Positions 41,702 to 50,134 of a stretch of DNA of 64,000 bases are shown piece by piece. The notes beneath the pieces were generated by a model. The model searched no databases. It had not been told where the DNA came from and was given only the letters and a program-made list of their open reading frames with translations. Origin of the DNA: JAZDRH01 sp047470865 (GTDB lineage: Bacteria > Pseudomonadota > Gammaproteobacteria > Pseudomonadales > Pseudomonadaceae); NCBI RefSeq assembly GCF_047470865.1, contig NZ_JAZDRH010000003.1:1-64000 (forward strand). The letters run 5' to 3'. The position numbers were made by a program, and so were the translations under genes. Position 1 is the first letter of the stretch, and every line of letters starts with the position of its first letter.

Positions 41702-42967
41702 TTATAAAATGCCAACTGCAATAACAGGAAATAAGTACACCAAAATTAAGGCCAGTAGCATTACAAAAAAGAACGGAATAACGCCTTTAGAGACTTCTGC
41801 TAAAGAGCCTTTACCTACGGCTTGAATGACAAACAGATTCATGCCAACAGGCGGGGTAATTAAAGCAAACTCAATTAAGATGGCGAATAAAATGCCAAAC
41901 CAAATGCGGTCAATTCCCATGGCATTTAAAGCGGGTAACAGAATGGGGATCATCAACATGAGTAGAGAAACAGACTCTAAGAACAATCCCATAATTAAAA
42001 CAATGATGCCTACGACAATTAAGAAACCTGTTGGGCTAGAGAATACCTCAACAATAGTTGCTGTAATTTCTTGAGGAATATCATAAAGCGCCACCGCATG
42101 GCTAAATAGCTTTGCTCCTACAATAATCAAAAACAGCGTAACTGTAGTGCGTAAGCTATCCATGCAGGCCAGTTTGAAATCTGCCCAGCTTAAACGTTTC
42201 ATGCACAGCACTATAATTAATGCTGCAATGGTTCCTACGCCCGCCGCTTCTGTTGGGGTGAATGCACCTGTATAAATACCGCTAATAATTAATAGCGCCA
42301 AGAGCACAGAGGGTAACGCACGAAAGCTACTTACTAGGCGTTCTTGACGGCTGGCTTTCTTAAGGCTTACTGCATTTTTGTCAAATAATGCATGAATAAA
42401 ACAGTAAGCAATAAATAACCCTGTTAATAATAAACCAGGTATTAAGCCCGCTAAGAAAAGATCGACAATGGAGTCTTCAGTAATGGAGCTATAAATAATT
42501 AATGGAATGGAGGGTGGAATTAATATGCCTAAGGTTCCGCCTGCTGCCAATAAGCCAAAAACAAAACGACGCTGATAACCACGAGAAGTCATTTCACCAA
42601 TAGCTACATTGCCAATGGTTGCGGAAGTTGCCACAGAGGAACCGCAAATAGCAGAAAAGAGTGCGCAGGATAAAATAGTGGCAATGCCTAAACCGCCTTT
42701 CCAGTGCCCTACCCAGCTTTGCATTGCAGAAAATAAATCTTTCCCGACACCACCGCGCAATAGAATATTCGACATTAATAAGAATAAGGGAACAGAGAGC
42801 AAAATAAAGCTATCAACCCCACTAATAAGGTTAATTGGCACAGCCGCTAATGGGATGCCTAATTGCCATAGCATGACAATAGCAACCAGTACAAAACAAA
42901 ATGCAATAGGAACGCCGATTAACAGCAAAATCCACAAGCACAGTAAAATAATTAATGCAGTCGTCAT
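41702..42967 (-). CDS. TRAP transporter large permease (DctM)
   Basis: 421-aa membrane protein with about twelve helices. GSSVATSATIGNVAIGEMTSRGYQ and AAGGTLGILIPPSIPLIIYS are classical DctM motifs. It is the ion-motive-force driven channel of a tripartite ATP-independent transporter for an organic acid. It overlaps the small permease gene by 4 nt. Confidence 0.93.
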   Translation of the reverse strand: MTTALIILLCLWILLLIGVPIAFCFVLVAIVMLWQLGIPLAAVPINLISGVDSFILLSVPLFLLMSNILLRGGVGKDLFSAMQSWVGHWKGGLGIATILSCALFSAICGSSVATSATIGNVAIGEMTSRGYQRRFVFGLLAAGGTLGILIPPSIPLIIYSSITEDSIVDLFLAGLIPGLLLTGLFIAYCFIHALFDKNAVSLKKASRQERLVSSFRALPSVLLALLIISGIYTGAFTPTEAAGVGTIAALIIVLCMKRLSWADFKLACMDSLRTTVTLFLIIVGAKLFSHAVALYDIPQEITATIVEVFSSPTGFLIVVGIIVLIMGLFLESVSLLMLMIPILLPALNAMGIDRIWFGILFAILIEFALITPPVGMNLFVIQAVGKGSLAEVSKGVIPFFFVMLLALILVYLFPVIAVGIL

Positions 42968-43473
42968 GCTTGCTGATCCTTAATACCTTGCGTAGCTAAA
43001 ATGTAAATTTCAACTAAAGACTGTAAAAATAATAATGAGAAACCAACAGGTAGCGATAGCTCAACTACCCAGCTTGGCAGAACCAATAAACTGGCAGATG
43101 CGCGGCTATGAGTTAAACTTTCCAATAAAGACTCAATGCTTAAAATAACCACAATGGCACTGACTAAAGCGATAACGAGTAACCCAGTCCAAGCACTAAT
43201 AAGTTTCCCAAAGTAGCCAAACCGTTCAGCTACGAGTTCAATTTTTAATAACGCACCTTCTTTAAGAACGAAGGATGCGCCCAAATAGGTCGCCCATACT
43301 TGTGCAAGTAAGGAAAGCTCTTCTACCCAAATAGAGGGTGAGCCTAGTAGATAACGAGAGATAACTTCGTAGACAATAGCGAAAGCAACTAACACAAATA
43401 AAGTTGCGCCAATACCGCCTGCAAACTGACTGATGTTATTCATGCTGTTGTTGGGTTGTTTATTAGTTTGCAT
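42964..43473 (-). CDS. TRAP transporter small permease (DctQ)
   Basis: 169 aa, four helices, with AIVYEVISRYLLGSPSIWVEELSLLAQVWATYLGASFVLKEG, the family signature. Start ATG at 43473 has an AGGGA ribosome site and overlaps the end of the binding-protein gene by 11 nt; a longer start at 43509 lies deeper in that gene. It links the binding protein to DctM. Confidence 0.9.
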   Translation of the reverse strand: MQTNKQPNNSMNNISQFAGGIGATLFVLVAFAIVYEVISRYLLGSPSIWVEELSLLAQVWATYLGASFVLKEGALLKIELVAERFGYFGKLISAWTGLLVIALVSAIVVILSIESLLESLTHSRASASLLVLPSWVVELSLPVGFSLLFLQSLVEIYILATQGIKDQQA

Positions 43474-44482
43474 CTTGTTGTTCCCTAATTTGTTGATTGA
43501 CTTTATCAACAGCGGTGAGTAGTTGCTCTCCTAGCTTGCCTGTGCGTTGCAGAAATTGTTGACGTACGGGAGCTGATGCAACCCGCCAGCTATCACGTTC
43601 TTCTTTGCTCAACTCAATAACTGTTGTATTGGGCTGAGCTGCAACAAATTCCTCGGCTTCGCGTTCTAATCGTGGAATATCATGGCGAAGTTGGTTTTCT
43701 GCGATACGCGCGGCTTGGGTTAGGATACTTTGTTGTTCCGTGCTTAAGTCATTCCAGCGCTGCTCATTAATCAATGAGACAAACTCAACGTCAGCATGGC
43801 GAGTTAAGGTAATGGATGGCATTAGTTGATAAAGCTTACGTGATTTAATAGCTAAAATGCCGCTTAAGCCTGCGTCAACAGTGCCTCTTTGATAGGCAAG
43901 GTATTGCTCTGCACCAGACAATAAAGTCGGCCCTGCCCCAACGGCAGTAATAAACTCACCAACTGTTTTACCAAAAACGCGCACCTTTTTACCCGCTAAG
44001 TCTTTTGGTGTACGAATAGCTGTGTGCGACATAATTACAGTACTGCCATAGGGTTGCCACCACATAACGCGGGTGCCTGTTTTACGCATAGCTTCATCTA
44101 AAGGTATGCGCACTGGGCTTTGAGGAGCAATAGCTGCGAGTACGGCATCTTGGTTATCAAACAGAAAGGGTAGATAAAAAAGATCAACGGCAGGAATGGT
44201 CCCTGCAAATTGTGTTAGCGAAATAATCCCCATATCTACAGCTCCAACGGCAATGGCCTTAGGCATTTCTTTATCGCTATAAAGCTGCGAAGCCGGGTAA
44301 ATTTTTATTTTCATTTGCCCATGACTAAGGCGCTCTACTTCGTTAGCAAAGAGATGTAAGTTTTCACCTAGAGCATGTTTATCAGGTAATTGAGAAGCTA
44401 GGCGAAATTCAGTAATTGCAGCAAAACAAGATCCTGAAAAGACAATTAAACTAGCAATTAACAATGACTTTATTGAAGACAT
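43463..44482 (-). CDS. TRAP transporter solute-binding protein (DctP)
   Basis: 339 aa with a signal peptide (MSSIKSLLIASLIVFSGSCFA). The mature part has HALGENLHLFANEVERLSHGQMKIKIYPASQLYSDKE and the ligand-binding Arg region RVFGKTVGEFI, as in DctP proteins. First gene of the dctPQM operon, opposite to the DUF1445 gene. Ligand inferred to be a carboxylate or amino-acid-derived acid. Confidence 0.93.
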   Translation of the reverse strand: MSSIKSLLIASLIVFSGSCFAAITEFRLASQLPDKHALGENLHLFANEVERLSHGQMKIKIYPASQLYSDKEMPKAIAVGAVDMGIISLTQFAGTIPAVDLFYLPFLFDNQDAVLAAIAPQSPVRIPLDEAMRKTGTRVMWWQPYGSTVIMSHTAIRTPKDLAGKKVRVFGKTVGEFITAVGAGPTLLSGAEQYLAYQRGTVDAGLSGILAIKSRKLYQLMPSITLTRHADVEFVSLINEQRWNDLSTEQQSILTQAARIAENQLRHDIPRLEREAEEFVAAQPNTTVIELSKEERDSWRVASAPVRQQFLQRTGKLGEQLLTAVDKVNQQIREQQDAN

Positions 44483-44638
44483 TGCGGTACCTTTGTATTG
44501 TTTTATTAATGATTGCTCAATTTTCCTACTTATTAGATTAAACCTTCAAGATATAAATTAAATACGCAATAAGAGGTGATTCCATAAAGAATTGTGCACG
44601 CAATCTCCTGTCTTTTACTTATTTTTAACTAAATATTG

Positions 44639-44656
44639 CACAGACTTTGCTATAAT
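44639..44656 (+). promoter_or_regulatory. Extended -10 promoter for the gene at 44702
   Basis: TGCTATAAT with TATAAT at 44651-44656 is an ideal extended -10. There is no good -35 at 17 bp; TTGCAC is too close. It drives the hypothetical membrane genes that follow. Confidence 0.55.
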
Positions 44657-44701
44657 TAGTCTGGTTTATAGGACTTATTAACAGAATAGGAAATTTAGTT
44701 G

Positions 44702-45154
44702 ATGTCAGAAAATATTATAATTATTGCTGGCTTTGTTATTGTTTCTTGCCTAGTGATGGCCGCTTATTATTTCTTTAATAAAGGAAAGCTAAAAAAATAT
44801 GCTGAAGAAATGAAAGAACACAAAGCTGAGTTCGAAAAACTAGTGCGTGATCCTAATACTGTGCGTGTAGCTATGTGGATTAATATTGATGATCTAGAAA
44901 GCGAAGCCCACGGCTATTGGCATGAATATGAAACCAATCTTAGTAATGGTATAGGACGAAAAGTAAAAGTAGCCCTGTTTAATCCTGGTAGTTACCACTT
45001 TGTTGTTAGTAGCAACAGCAATAGATCAGTGCAAGGTGTGGCTATGGATGTAGAGCTTGAAGCGGGTGTAACCTATCAACTAGGTTGTAACAGTGAAGAC
45101 GGCGCTTATTTTGTCGTAGATCCTGATCCAGACCGTTATGCCTACAAAGGCTAA
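44702..45154 (+). CDS. Hypothetical membrane-anchored protein
   Basis: 150 aa from the ATG at 44702, AGGAA upstream. One N-terminal helix (IIIIAGFVIVSCLVMAAYYFF) is followed by a charged stretch (KLKKYAEEMKEHKAEFEKL) and a soluble domain with NIDDLESEAHGYWHEYE and VKVALFNPGSYHFVVSS. I do not recognise the family. It overlaps the next gene by 17 nt, so the pair is probably an operon. Confidence 0.6.
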   Translation: MSENIIIIAGFVIVSCLVMAAYYFFNKGKLKKYAEEMKEHKAEFEKLVRDPNTVRVAMWINIDDLESEAHGYWHEYETNLSNGIGRKVKVALFNPGSYHFVVSSNSNRSVQGVAMDVELEAGVTYQLGCNSEDGAYFVVDPDPDRYAYKG

Positions 45155-45683
45155 AACTATTGTTAAAAACAGTACTGATAGCGGTACTGTTTTTGTTATT
45201 AGCTTAATTATTGGTTGTGCCTTATCAGGTATTTTATATTGGGTTAAACAGCAATATAGCTTTGAACAAATATCCGCTGTTGCCTATATCGCCTTTCTAG
45301 CTCAGATTTTATTGTATGCATGGCTAGGCCTTTTTCTTTTTTACAAATACACAATTAACTACTATGTGTTTTCTGCTGTTATTGGCTGCGAATTATTATT
45401 TAAAGCGCTTTACTCATTTGGCTGGTTAACACCGATGCTCAGTAGCTTACTGTTTACTAGTGTATTAGCGGGCGCGAGTTGGCTATTCAATAAAAAGCAA
45501 AAAACATCACTGGCCATTGTGCTGTCTATTATTTTTCAGTTGCTATTAGTACGAGATTGTATTTTCAGCTATGCCAGTCATCCATCTTGGTTGTTTTTAA
45601 TGGAAAGTATTATATTAAGTAGCGTGCTGATTTGGCGATTAAAAGTACCTATTGAATCAGGTGATAACATACGCGCGGTCTAA
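45138..45683 (+). CDS. Hypothetical membrane protein
   Basis: 181 aa with about five hydrophobic segments (VFVISLIIGCALSGILYW, AVAYIAFLAQILLYAWLGLFLFYKY, VFSAVIGCELLF, LLFTSVLAGASWLF, LAIVLSIIFQLLL). No motif identifies it. Translation may be coupled to the preceding gene through the 17-nt overlap. Confidence 0.55.
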   Translation: MPTKAKTIVKNSTDSGTVFVISLIIGCALSGILYWVKQQYSFEQISAVAYIAFLAQILLYAWLGLFLFYKYTINYYVFSAVIGCELLFKALYSFGWLTPMLSSLLFTSVLAGASWLFNKKQKTSLAIVLSIIFQLLLVRDCIFSYASHPSWLFLMESIILSSVLIWRLKVPIESGDNIRAV

Positions 45684-45773
45684 ATGCTCAAATTTGCAAA
45701 TCAAACAACCAGGCTGCAAATCGATATTTTGCGTTATGCCTATTCATCTATTGAATATTAGGACGCTAATTGG

Positions 45774-46067
45774 TTGTTGATTACTATTAAGATAATTGAG
45801 CAGAACAGCTTAGTGTTTGATAAAAATGAAATATGCCTGCAAACAGCTGAACTAAAGGCACTTCAAGATGGGTTGTTAAGGCTGCAGAAAAATCCAGATT
45901 TAGAAAGTCAAATTGAATTTATTGAGCCGTGCCTTGGCTTTAGTAACAGTAATGGTTATCTTCAAATCCAACTGACCTATGGATTACAACCTTATCATTT
46001 GTCAGTTAGTGAAGAGCCATGTTGTTTTCAATTTCATATACAGCTAAAACTATTGCTCAATGGTTAG
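45774..46067 (+). CDS. Small hypothetical protein, possibly WapI-type immunity-like
   Basis: 97 aa, TTG start (an AGGA lies upstream). The central IEFIEPCLGFSNSNGYLQIQLTYG resembles the FxEPNLxF motif seen in WapI-type immunity proteins of polymorphic toxin systems. That is a weak resemblance. No toxin gene is visible in the window. Confidence 0.4.
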   Translation: MLITIKIIEQNSLVFDKNEICLQTAELKALQDGLLRLQKNPDLESQIEFIEPCLGFSNSNGYLQIQLTYGLQPYHLSVSEEPCCFQFHIQLKLLLNG

Positions 46068-46231
46068 TACAACGGACTAATTTAATAACAGCATTTCCTG
46101 CTATTGAGATATAGCGCGAATAAAGTGGATAGATTAAGGCTTGGCATTACAGATTAAAAAGTTTATTGTTATGGCTGCCTTTAAACAAGGCAGCCAATAC
46201 CTCTAAAAGCAGTGTTAAGCACTGATTCAAA

Positions 46232-46531
46232 ATGAATAAATTAACTGTTGAATTACTAAAAACCGCTCACTACGACTCAGTAGATAACCGCGATATTTTA
46301 CGTAATAGTGAATACTGTGGTTGTTTTAGCTGTTTAGATCAGTTTGACTACAAAAATATTGAAGAATGGTTAGATGATGGCGATACAGCACTTTGCCCAT
46401 CATGCTGTGTAGACGCTGTTCTTGGTTCTGATTCAGATATTGCCCTAACTGAAGAATTCCTCCAGCTAATGCAAGACTACTGGTTTACACAAGGCAATAG
46501 AGCCAAGCTCGCTGAAGCATCATTAGATTAA
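46232..46531 (+). CDS. Small Cys-rich cytoplasmic protein
   Basis: 99 aa. Two CxxC-type pairs (CGCFSC and CPSCC) suggest a zinc-binding site. HYDSVDNRDILRNSEYCGCFSC, IEEWLDDGDTALCPSC, and LQLMQDYWF match a widespread family of hypothetical cytoplasmic proteins often found near immunity genes. No recognisable ribosome site. A parS site starts one base after the stop codon. Confidence 0.65.
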   Translation: MNKLTVELLKTAHYDSVDNRDILRNSEYCGCFSCLDQFDYKNIEEWLDDGDTALCPSCCVDAVLGSDSDIALTEEFLQLMQDYWFTQGNRAKLAEASLD

Positions 46532-46547
46532 TGTTTCACGTGAAACA
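46532..46547. other. parS centromere site 3 (perfect)
   Basis: TGTTTCACGTGAAACA, a perfect palindrome in the gap between the Cys-rich protein gene and gyrB. Confidence 0.9.
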
Positions 46548-46561
46548 CTTAAATTGAAATA

Positions 46562-46588
46562 AAAAAGGGAAGCTAAGCTTCCCTTTTT
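46562..46588. terminator. Terminator after gyrB (bidirectional)
   Basis: AAAAAGGGAAGC (46562-46573), TAA, GCTTCCCTTTTT (46577-46588): a 12-bp perfect stem with A and T runs on both sides. It closes the dnaA-dnaN-recF-gyrB transcript and the opposite-strand small gene. Confidence 0.9.
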
Positions 46589-46602
46589 AATGTGCAGGCA
46601 AC

Positions 46603-49023
46603 TTAGAAGTCTAAGTTCATAGCTGCCAGTGCGTTGCTTTCGATAAACTCACGACGTGGCTCTACGTTGTCGCCCATTAATGTATTGAAGATTTGATCTG
46701 CTGCGATGGCATCTTCAATAGTGACTTGTAGCATGCGACGGCTGTTTGGGTCCATGGTGGTTTCCCATAACTGCTCTGGGTTCATTTCCCCCAGACCTTT
46801 ATAGCGTTGAATCGAGTAACGACGTTTTGTTTCGTTAATCAACCAATCAAATGCTTGCTTGAAGGTGGTAACTTCTTTGCGGCGTTCGCCTTTAGCAATA
46901 TAAGCACCCTCTTCTAGCAGGTTAGCAATTTCATTGCCGAGTTCCACTATGCTTCGATAGTCATTGCTATTAAAGAAGTCATGGGCAAACATGGAGAATG
47001 TCGACAGGCCATGGGCCTTAACTTCTACTTCTGGCAACCATAATCCGCGTTCAGTATCTTCACGCACCGCAGCTGTGTATTCCTCACCAGAACGAGCACA
47101 GTCAGCAAAGCGTTGATTTAATGATGCAGCCCATACGTCAACCTTTGCTTTATCTTTAAGCTGTTCAACAGTGAGTTGTGGCAAATAGATAAAGTGCTCC
47201 GTAATTTCTTTTGGATACAGTCGGGATAAGCGATCCAAAGTTTTCATTACCGCACGATACTGGTTTATTAGGGTTTCTAAAGCTAAACCAGAAATAGCGG
47301 GTGCACTTTCATTAATATAAAGATTGGCTTCTTCAAGAGCTGACTGGGTCATGAATTCTTCCATGGCGTCGTCATCTTTGATGTATTGCTCTTGTTTACC
47401 GCGTTTTACTTTATATAGCGGTGGTTGTGCAATATAGATGTAGCCTTTTTCAACTAATTCAGGATATTGGCGAAAGAAGAAAGTAAGTAGCAAGGTGCGA
47501 ATATGCGAGCCGTCAACGTCAGCATCCGTCATGATGATGATGTGGTGGTAGCGCAGCTTAGCTAGATTGTATTCTTCACGGCCGATACCGCAGCCTAATG
47601 CCGTAATTAGTGTGCCAACTTCTTGAGATGAAATCATCTTGTCAAAGCGTGCTTTCTCAACGTTTAGGATTTTACCTTTTAGTGGAAGAATAGCTTGGGT
47701 TTTACGATCTCGGCCTTGTTTGGCGCTACCGCCTGCCGAGTCCCCTTCCACTAAGTAAAGTTCAGATAAAGCCGGATCTTTTTCTTGGCAGTCTGCTAAT
47801 TTTCCTGGCAATCCTGCAATGTCGAGAGCGCCTTTACGGCGAGTCATTTCACGGGCTTTACGCGCAGCTTCACGAGCGCGAGCTGCATCAATCATTTTGC
47901 CAACAATAGATTTAGCTTCGTTAGGGTTTTCAAGCAAATAATCGGCAAAGAATTTACCCATTTCTTGTTCAACCGCGCCACGTACTTCTGAGGAAACCAG
48001 TTTATCCTTTGTTTGTGAGCTGAATTTCGGATCCGGTACTTTGACTGAAATAATGGCGGTTAAACCTTCACGGGCATCATCGCCTGTAGTGGCAATTTTT
48101 TCTTTTTTGCCTAAGCCTTCAGACTCAATATAGCTATTTAGCGAGCGTGTGAGTGCCGCGCGGAAGCCTTGTAAGTGTGTACCACCATCCCGTTGAGGGA
48201 TATTATTGGTAAAGCACTGTAGGTTTTCATTGAAGCCATCGTTCCATTGCATGGCCACCTCAACACCTACACCGTCATCTTCGCGTTGTACGTTAAAGTG
48301 GAAAACTGGGTTAACAATGGTTTTATTAGTGTTTAAATAATCAACAAATGCTTTTAAACCGCCTTCGTAGTGAAACTGCTCTTCTTTGCCAGAACGTTCA
48401 TCTTTTAAGCGGATGGCTACTCCTGAGTTAAGGAATGATAATTCACGCAAACGCTTAGCTAAAATATCCCAGCTGAAATGAATATTACGGAAGGTTTCTT
48501 CAGAAGGCTTAAAGTGGATACGTGTGCCTGACTCAGAGGTTTCTCCAATAGGTGCCATTGGTGCTAAAGGTACACCATGGGCATAGTTTTGCTCCCAGAC
48601 TTTACCTTGGCGGCGAATTGTCATGATCAGTTCTTTTGACAAAGCGTTTACCACTGAAACGCCCACGCCGTGTAAGCCACCAGAGACTTTATAGCTGTTA
48701 TCATCAAACTTACCGCCAGCATGCAGCACTGTCATAATTACCTGTGCAGCTGATACGCCTTCCTCAGGATGAATATCAACTGGAATGCCACGGCCGTTGT
48801 CTTGTACGGTAATTGATTCATCGGTGTGGATGGTGATGCTTATGTCATCGCAATATCCAGCGAGGGCTTCGTCAATAGAGTTATCTACTACCTCGAAGAC
48901 CATGTGATGTAAACCCGTACCGTCATCGGTATCGCCGATATACATGCCAGGGCGTTTGCGTACAGCATCCAGACCTTTTAGTACTTTAATACTGCTGGAG
49001 TCGTACGATTTATCTTCGCTCAT
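46603..49023 (-). CDS. gyrB: DNA gyrase subunit B
   Basis: 806 aa from the ATG at 49023 (MSEDKSYDSSSIKVLKGLDAVRKRPGMYIGDT). GHKL ATPase: VVDNSIDEALAG, DNGRGIPVD, GGLHGVGVSVVNALS. TOPRIM: LVEGDSAGGSAKQGRDR and DADVDGSHIRTLLLTFFFRQ. C-terminal RYKGLGEMNPEQLWETTMDP. It relaxes and supercoils DNA with GyrA. It overlaps recF by 4 nt. A longer start at 49095 would run into the parS site and recF and is not used. Confidence 0.98.
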   Translation of the reverse strand: MSEDKSYDSSSIKVLKGLDAVRKRPGMYIGDTDDGTGLHHMVFEVVDNSIDEALAGYCDDISITIHTDESITVQDNGRGIPVDIHPEEGVSAAQVIMTVLHAGGKFDDNSYKVSGGLHGVGVSVVNALSKELIMTIRRQGKVWEQNYAHGVPLAPMAPIGETSESGTRIHFKPSEETFRNIHFSWDILAKRLRELSFLNSGVAIRLKDERSGKEEQFHYEGGLKAFVDYLNTNKTIVNPVFHFNVQREDDGVGVEVAMQWNDGFNENLQCFTNNIPQRDGGTHLQGFRAALTRSLNSYIESEGLGKKEKIATTGDDAREGLTAIISVKVPDPKFSSQTKDKLVSSEVRGAVEQEMGKFFADYLLENPNEAKSIVGKMIDAARAREAARKAREMTRRKGALDIAGLPGKLADCQEKDPALSELYLVEGDSAGGSAKQGRDRKTQAILPLKGKILNVEKARFDKMISSQEVGTLITALGCGIGREEYNLAKLRYHHIIIMTDADVDGSHIRTLLLTFFFRQYPELVEKGYIYIAQPPLYKVKRGKQEQYIKDDDAMEEFMTQSALEEANLYINESAPAISGLALETLINQYRAVMKTLDRLSRLYPKEITEHFIYLPQLTVEQLKDKAKVDVWAASLNQRFADCARSGEEYTAAVREDTERGLWLPEVEVKAHGLSTFSMFAHDFFNSNDYRSIVELGNEIANLLEEGAYIAKGERRKEVTTFKQAFDWLINETKRRYSIQRYKGLGEMNPEQLWETTMDPNSRRMLQVTIEDAIAADQIFNTLMGDNVEPRREFIESNALAAMNLDF

Positions 49024-50120
49024 GCGGTCACTCCCGATGGTGTAATCTGACCTTGTTTCACGTGAAACAATGTGATTGGTGTTTCCTTGCCCCAACCCTC
49101 GGTCATTAATAAATGATCAACGCAGGTGATAAACACCTGACAATTCAAATCTTCAAGCAAGCGACATAGTGCTTGCCGATGCGCTTGGTCTAGCTCTGAA
49201 GGCAAATCGTCAACCAGATAGATGCATTGTTGACGCTGCGCTTTGGCCAATAAGTAGCCTTGAGCTATACGTAAAGCACACACCACCAGCTTTTGCTGGC
49301 CTCTTGATAAGATATCCACTGCGTTATTTTTGCTGATACGTAAACGTAAATCGGCGCGCTGTGGTCCTGCTTGGGTGTAGCCCAGTGCAGAGTCTCTTTC
49401 TAAAGAGAGAGTGAGTACTTCTTGTAAATCTTTTTCTTTGTCCCAGCCTCGAAAGTAGCTTAGCGTTAGGCTAGGTACGTCAATTAGCTGAGCTAATACC
49501 TTCTCAAATACAGGTTTTAGTTGCTGTATATAGAGGCGTCTATAACTATCAAGTTCATTGCTGGCTAGGCAAAGTTCATGCTCCCAGCTATGTAGCAATA
49601 AAGGGTCTATTGTAGCATGACGGAGCAAAGAGTTTCTTTGCTTCAAACCAGTTTGCAGGCGTCGCCATGCGTCAAGAAATTTAGGCTCCATATGAAAAAC
49701 CCCCCAATCCAAAAACTGCCGGCGTATTTTGGGTGAGCCTTCTAACAAACGAAAGCTATCAGGATTTATCAATTGGATTGGAAGTGTTTGAGCCAGTTGC
49801 GCAGCACTACGCACATTCTGTCCATTAATTTTAATTTGCAGCTCAGATTGTCGGTTGCGGCTAATACCTACATTAAACTCAGAGCCGTCACTATGTTGAA
49901 TATTGCCAAATACAGTGCAAGCATTTTCTTCATGTTGAATAATAGGTTGCAAGCGTGAACTACGAAATGAGCGTGCCAATGCCAGTAGGTAAACCGCTTC
50001 TAATACGCTGGTTTTTCCGCTGCCATTAACGCCATGCAAAATATTAATGCGTGGTGAAAGATCAAGCGTCACCGGCTGCAAATTTCGCACGCCGGTGATA
50101 GATAAACGGCTTACTGCCAT
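49020..50120 (-). CDS. recF: DNA replication and repair protein RecF
   Basis: 366-aa SMC-like ATPase that loads RecA at gaps. Walker A is HGVNGSGKTSVLEAVY, the signature region is ILSRGQQKLVVCALRIAQ, and Walker B is IYLVDDLPSELD. A parS palindrome lies inside its 3' end (49054-49069), encoding part of TLFHVKQGQ. It follows dnaN in the usual order. Confidence 0.97.
   Translation of the reverse strand: MAVSRLSITGVRNLQPVTLDLSPRINILHGVNGSGKTSVLEAVYLLALARSFRSSRLQPIIQHEENACTVFGNIQHSDGSEFNVGISRNRQSELQIKINGQNVRSAAQLAQTLPIQLINPDSFRLLEGSPKIRRQFLDWGVFHMEPKFLDAWRRLQTGLKQRNSLLRHATIDPLLLHSWEHELCLASNELDSYRRLYIQQLKPVFEKVLAQLIDVPSLTLSYFRGWDKEKDLQEVLTLSLERDSALGYTQAGPQRADLRLRISKNNAVDILSRGQQKLVVCALRIAQGYLLAKAQRQQCIYLVDDLPSELDQAHRQALCRLLEDLNCQVFITCVDHLLMTEGWGKETPITLFHVKQGQITPSGVTA
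49054..49069. other. parS centromere site 4 (perfect), inside recF
   Basis: TGTTTCACGTGAAACA lies in the last 20 codons of recF. Having the palindrome embedded in coding sequence argues that it is under selection for ParB binding as well. Confidence 0.9.
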
Positions 50121-50134
50121 GAATACGACTTGCC

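Noticed and set aside
49024..49095. N-terminal extension of GyrB
   Set aside because: It overlaps recF and a parS site, and GyrB proteins begin at MSEDKSYDSSS-like sequence.
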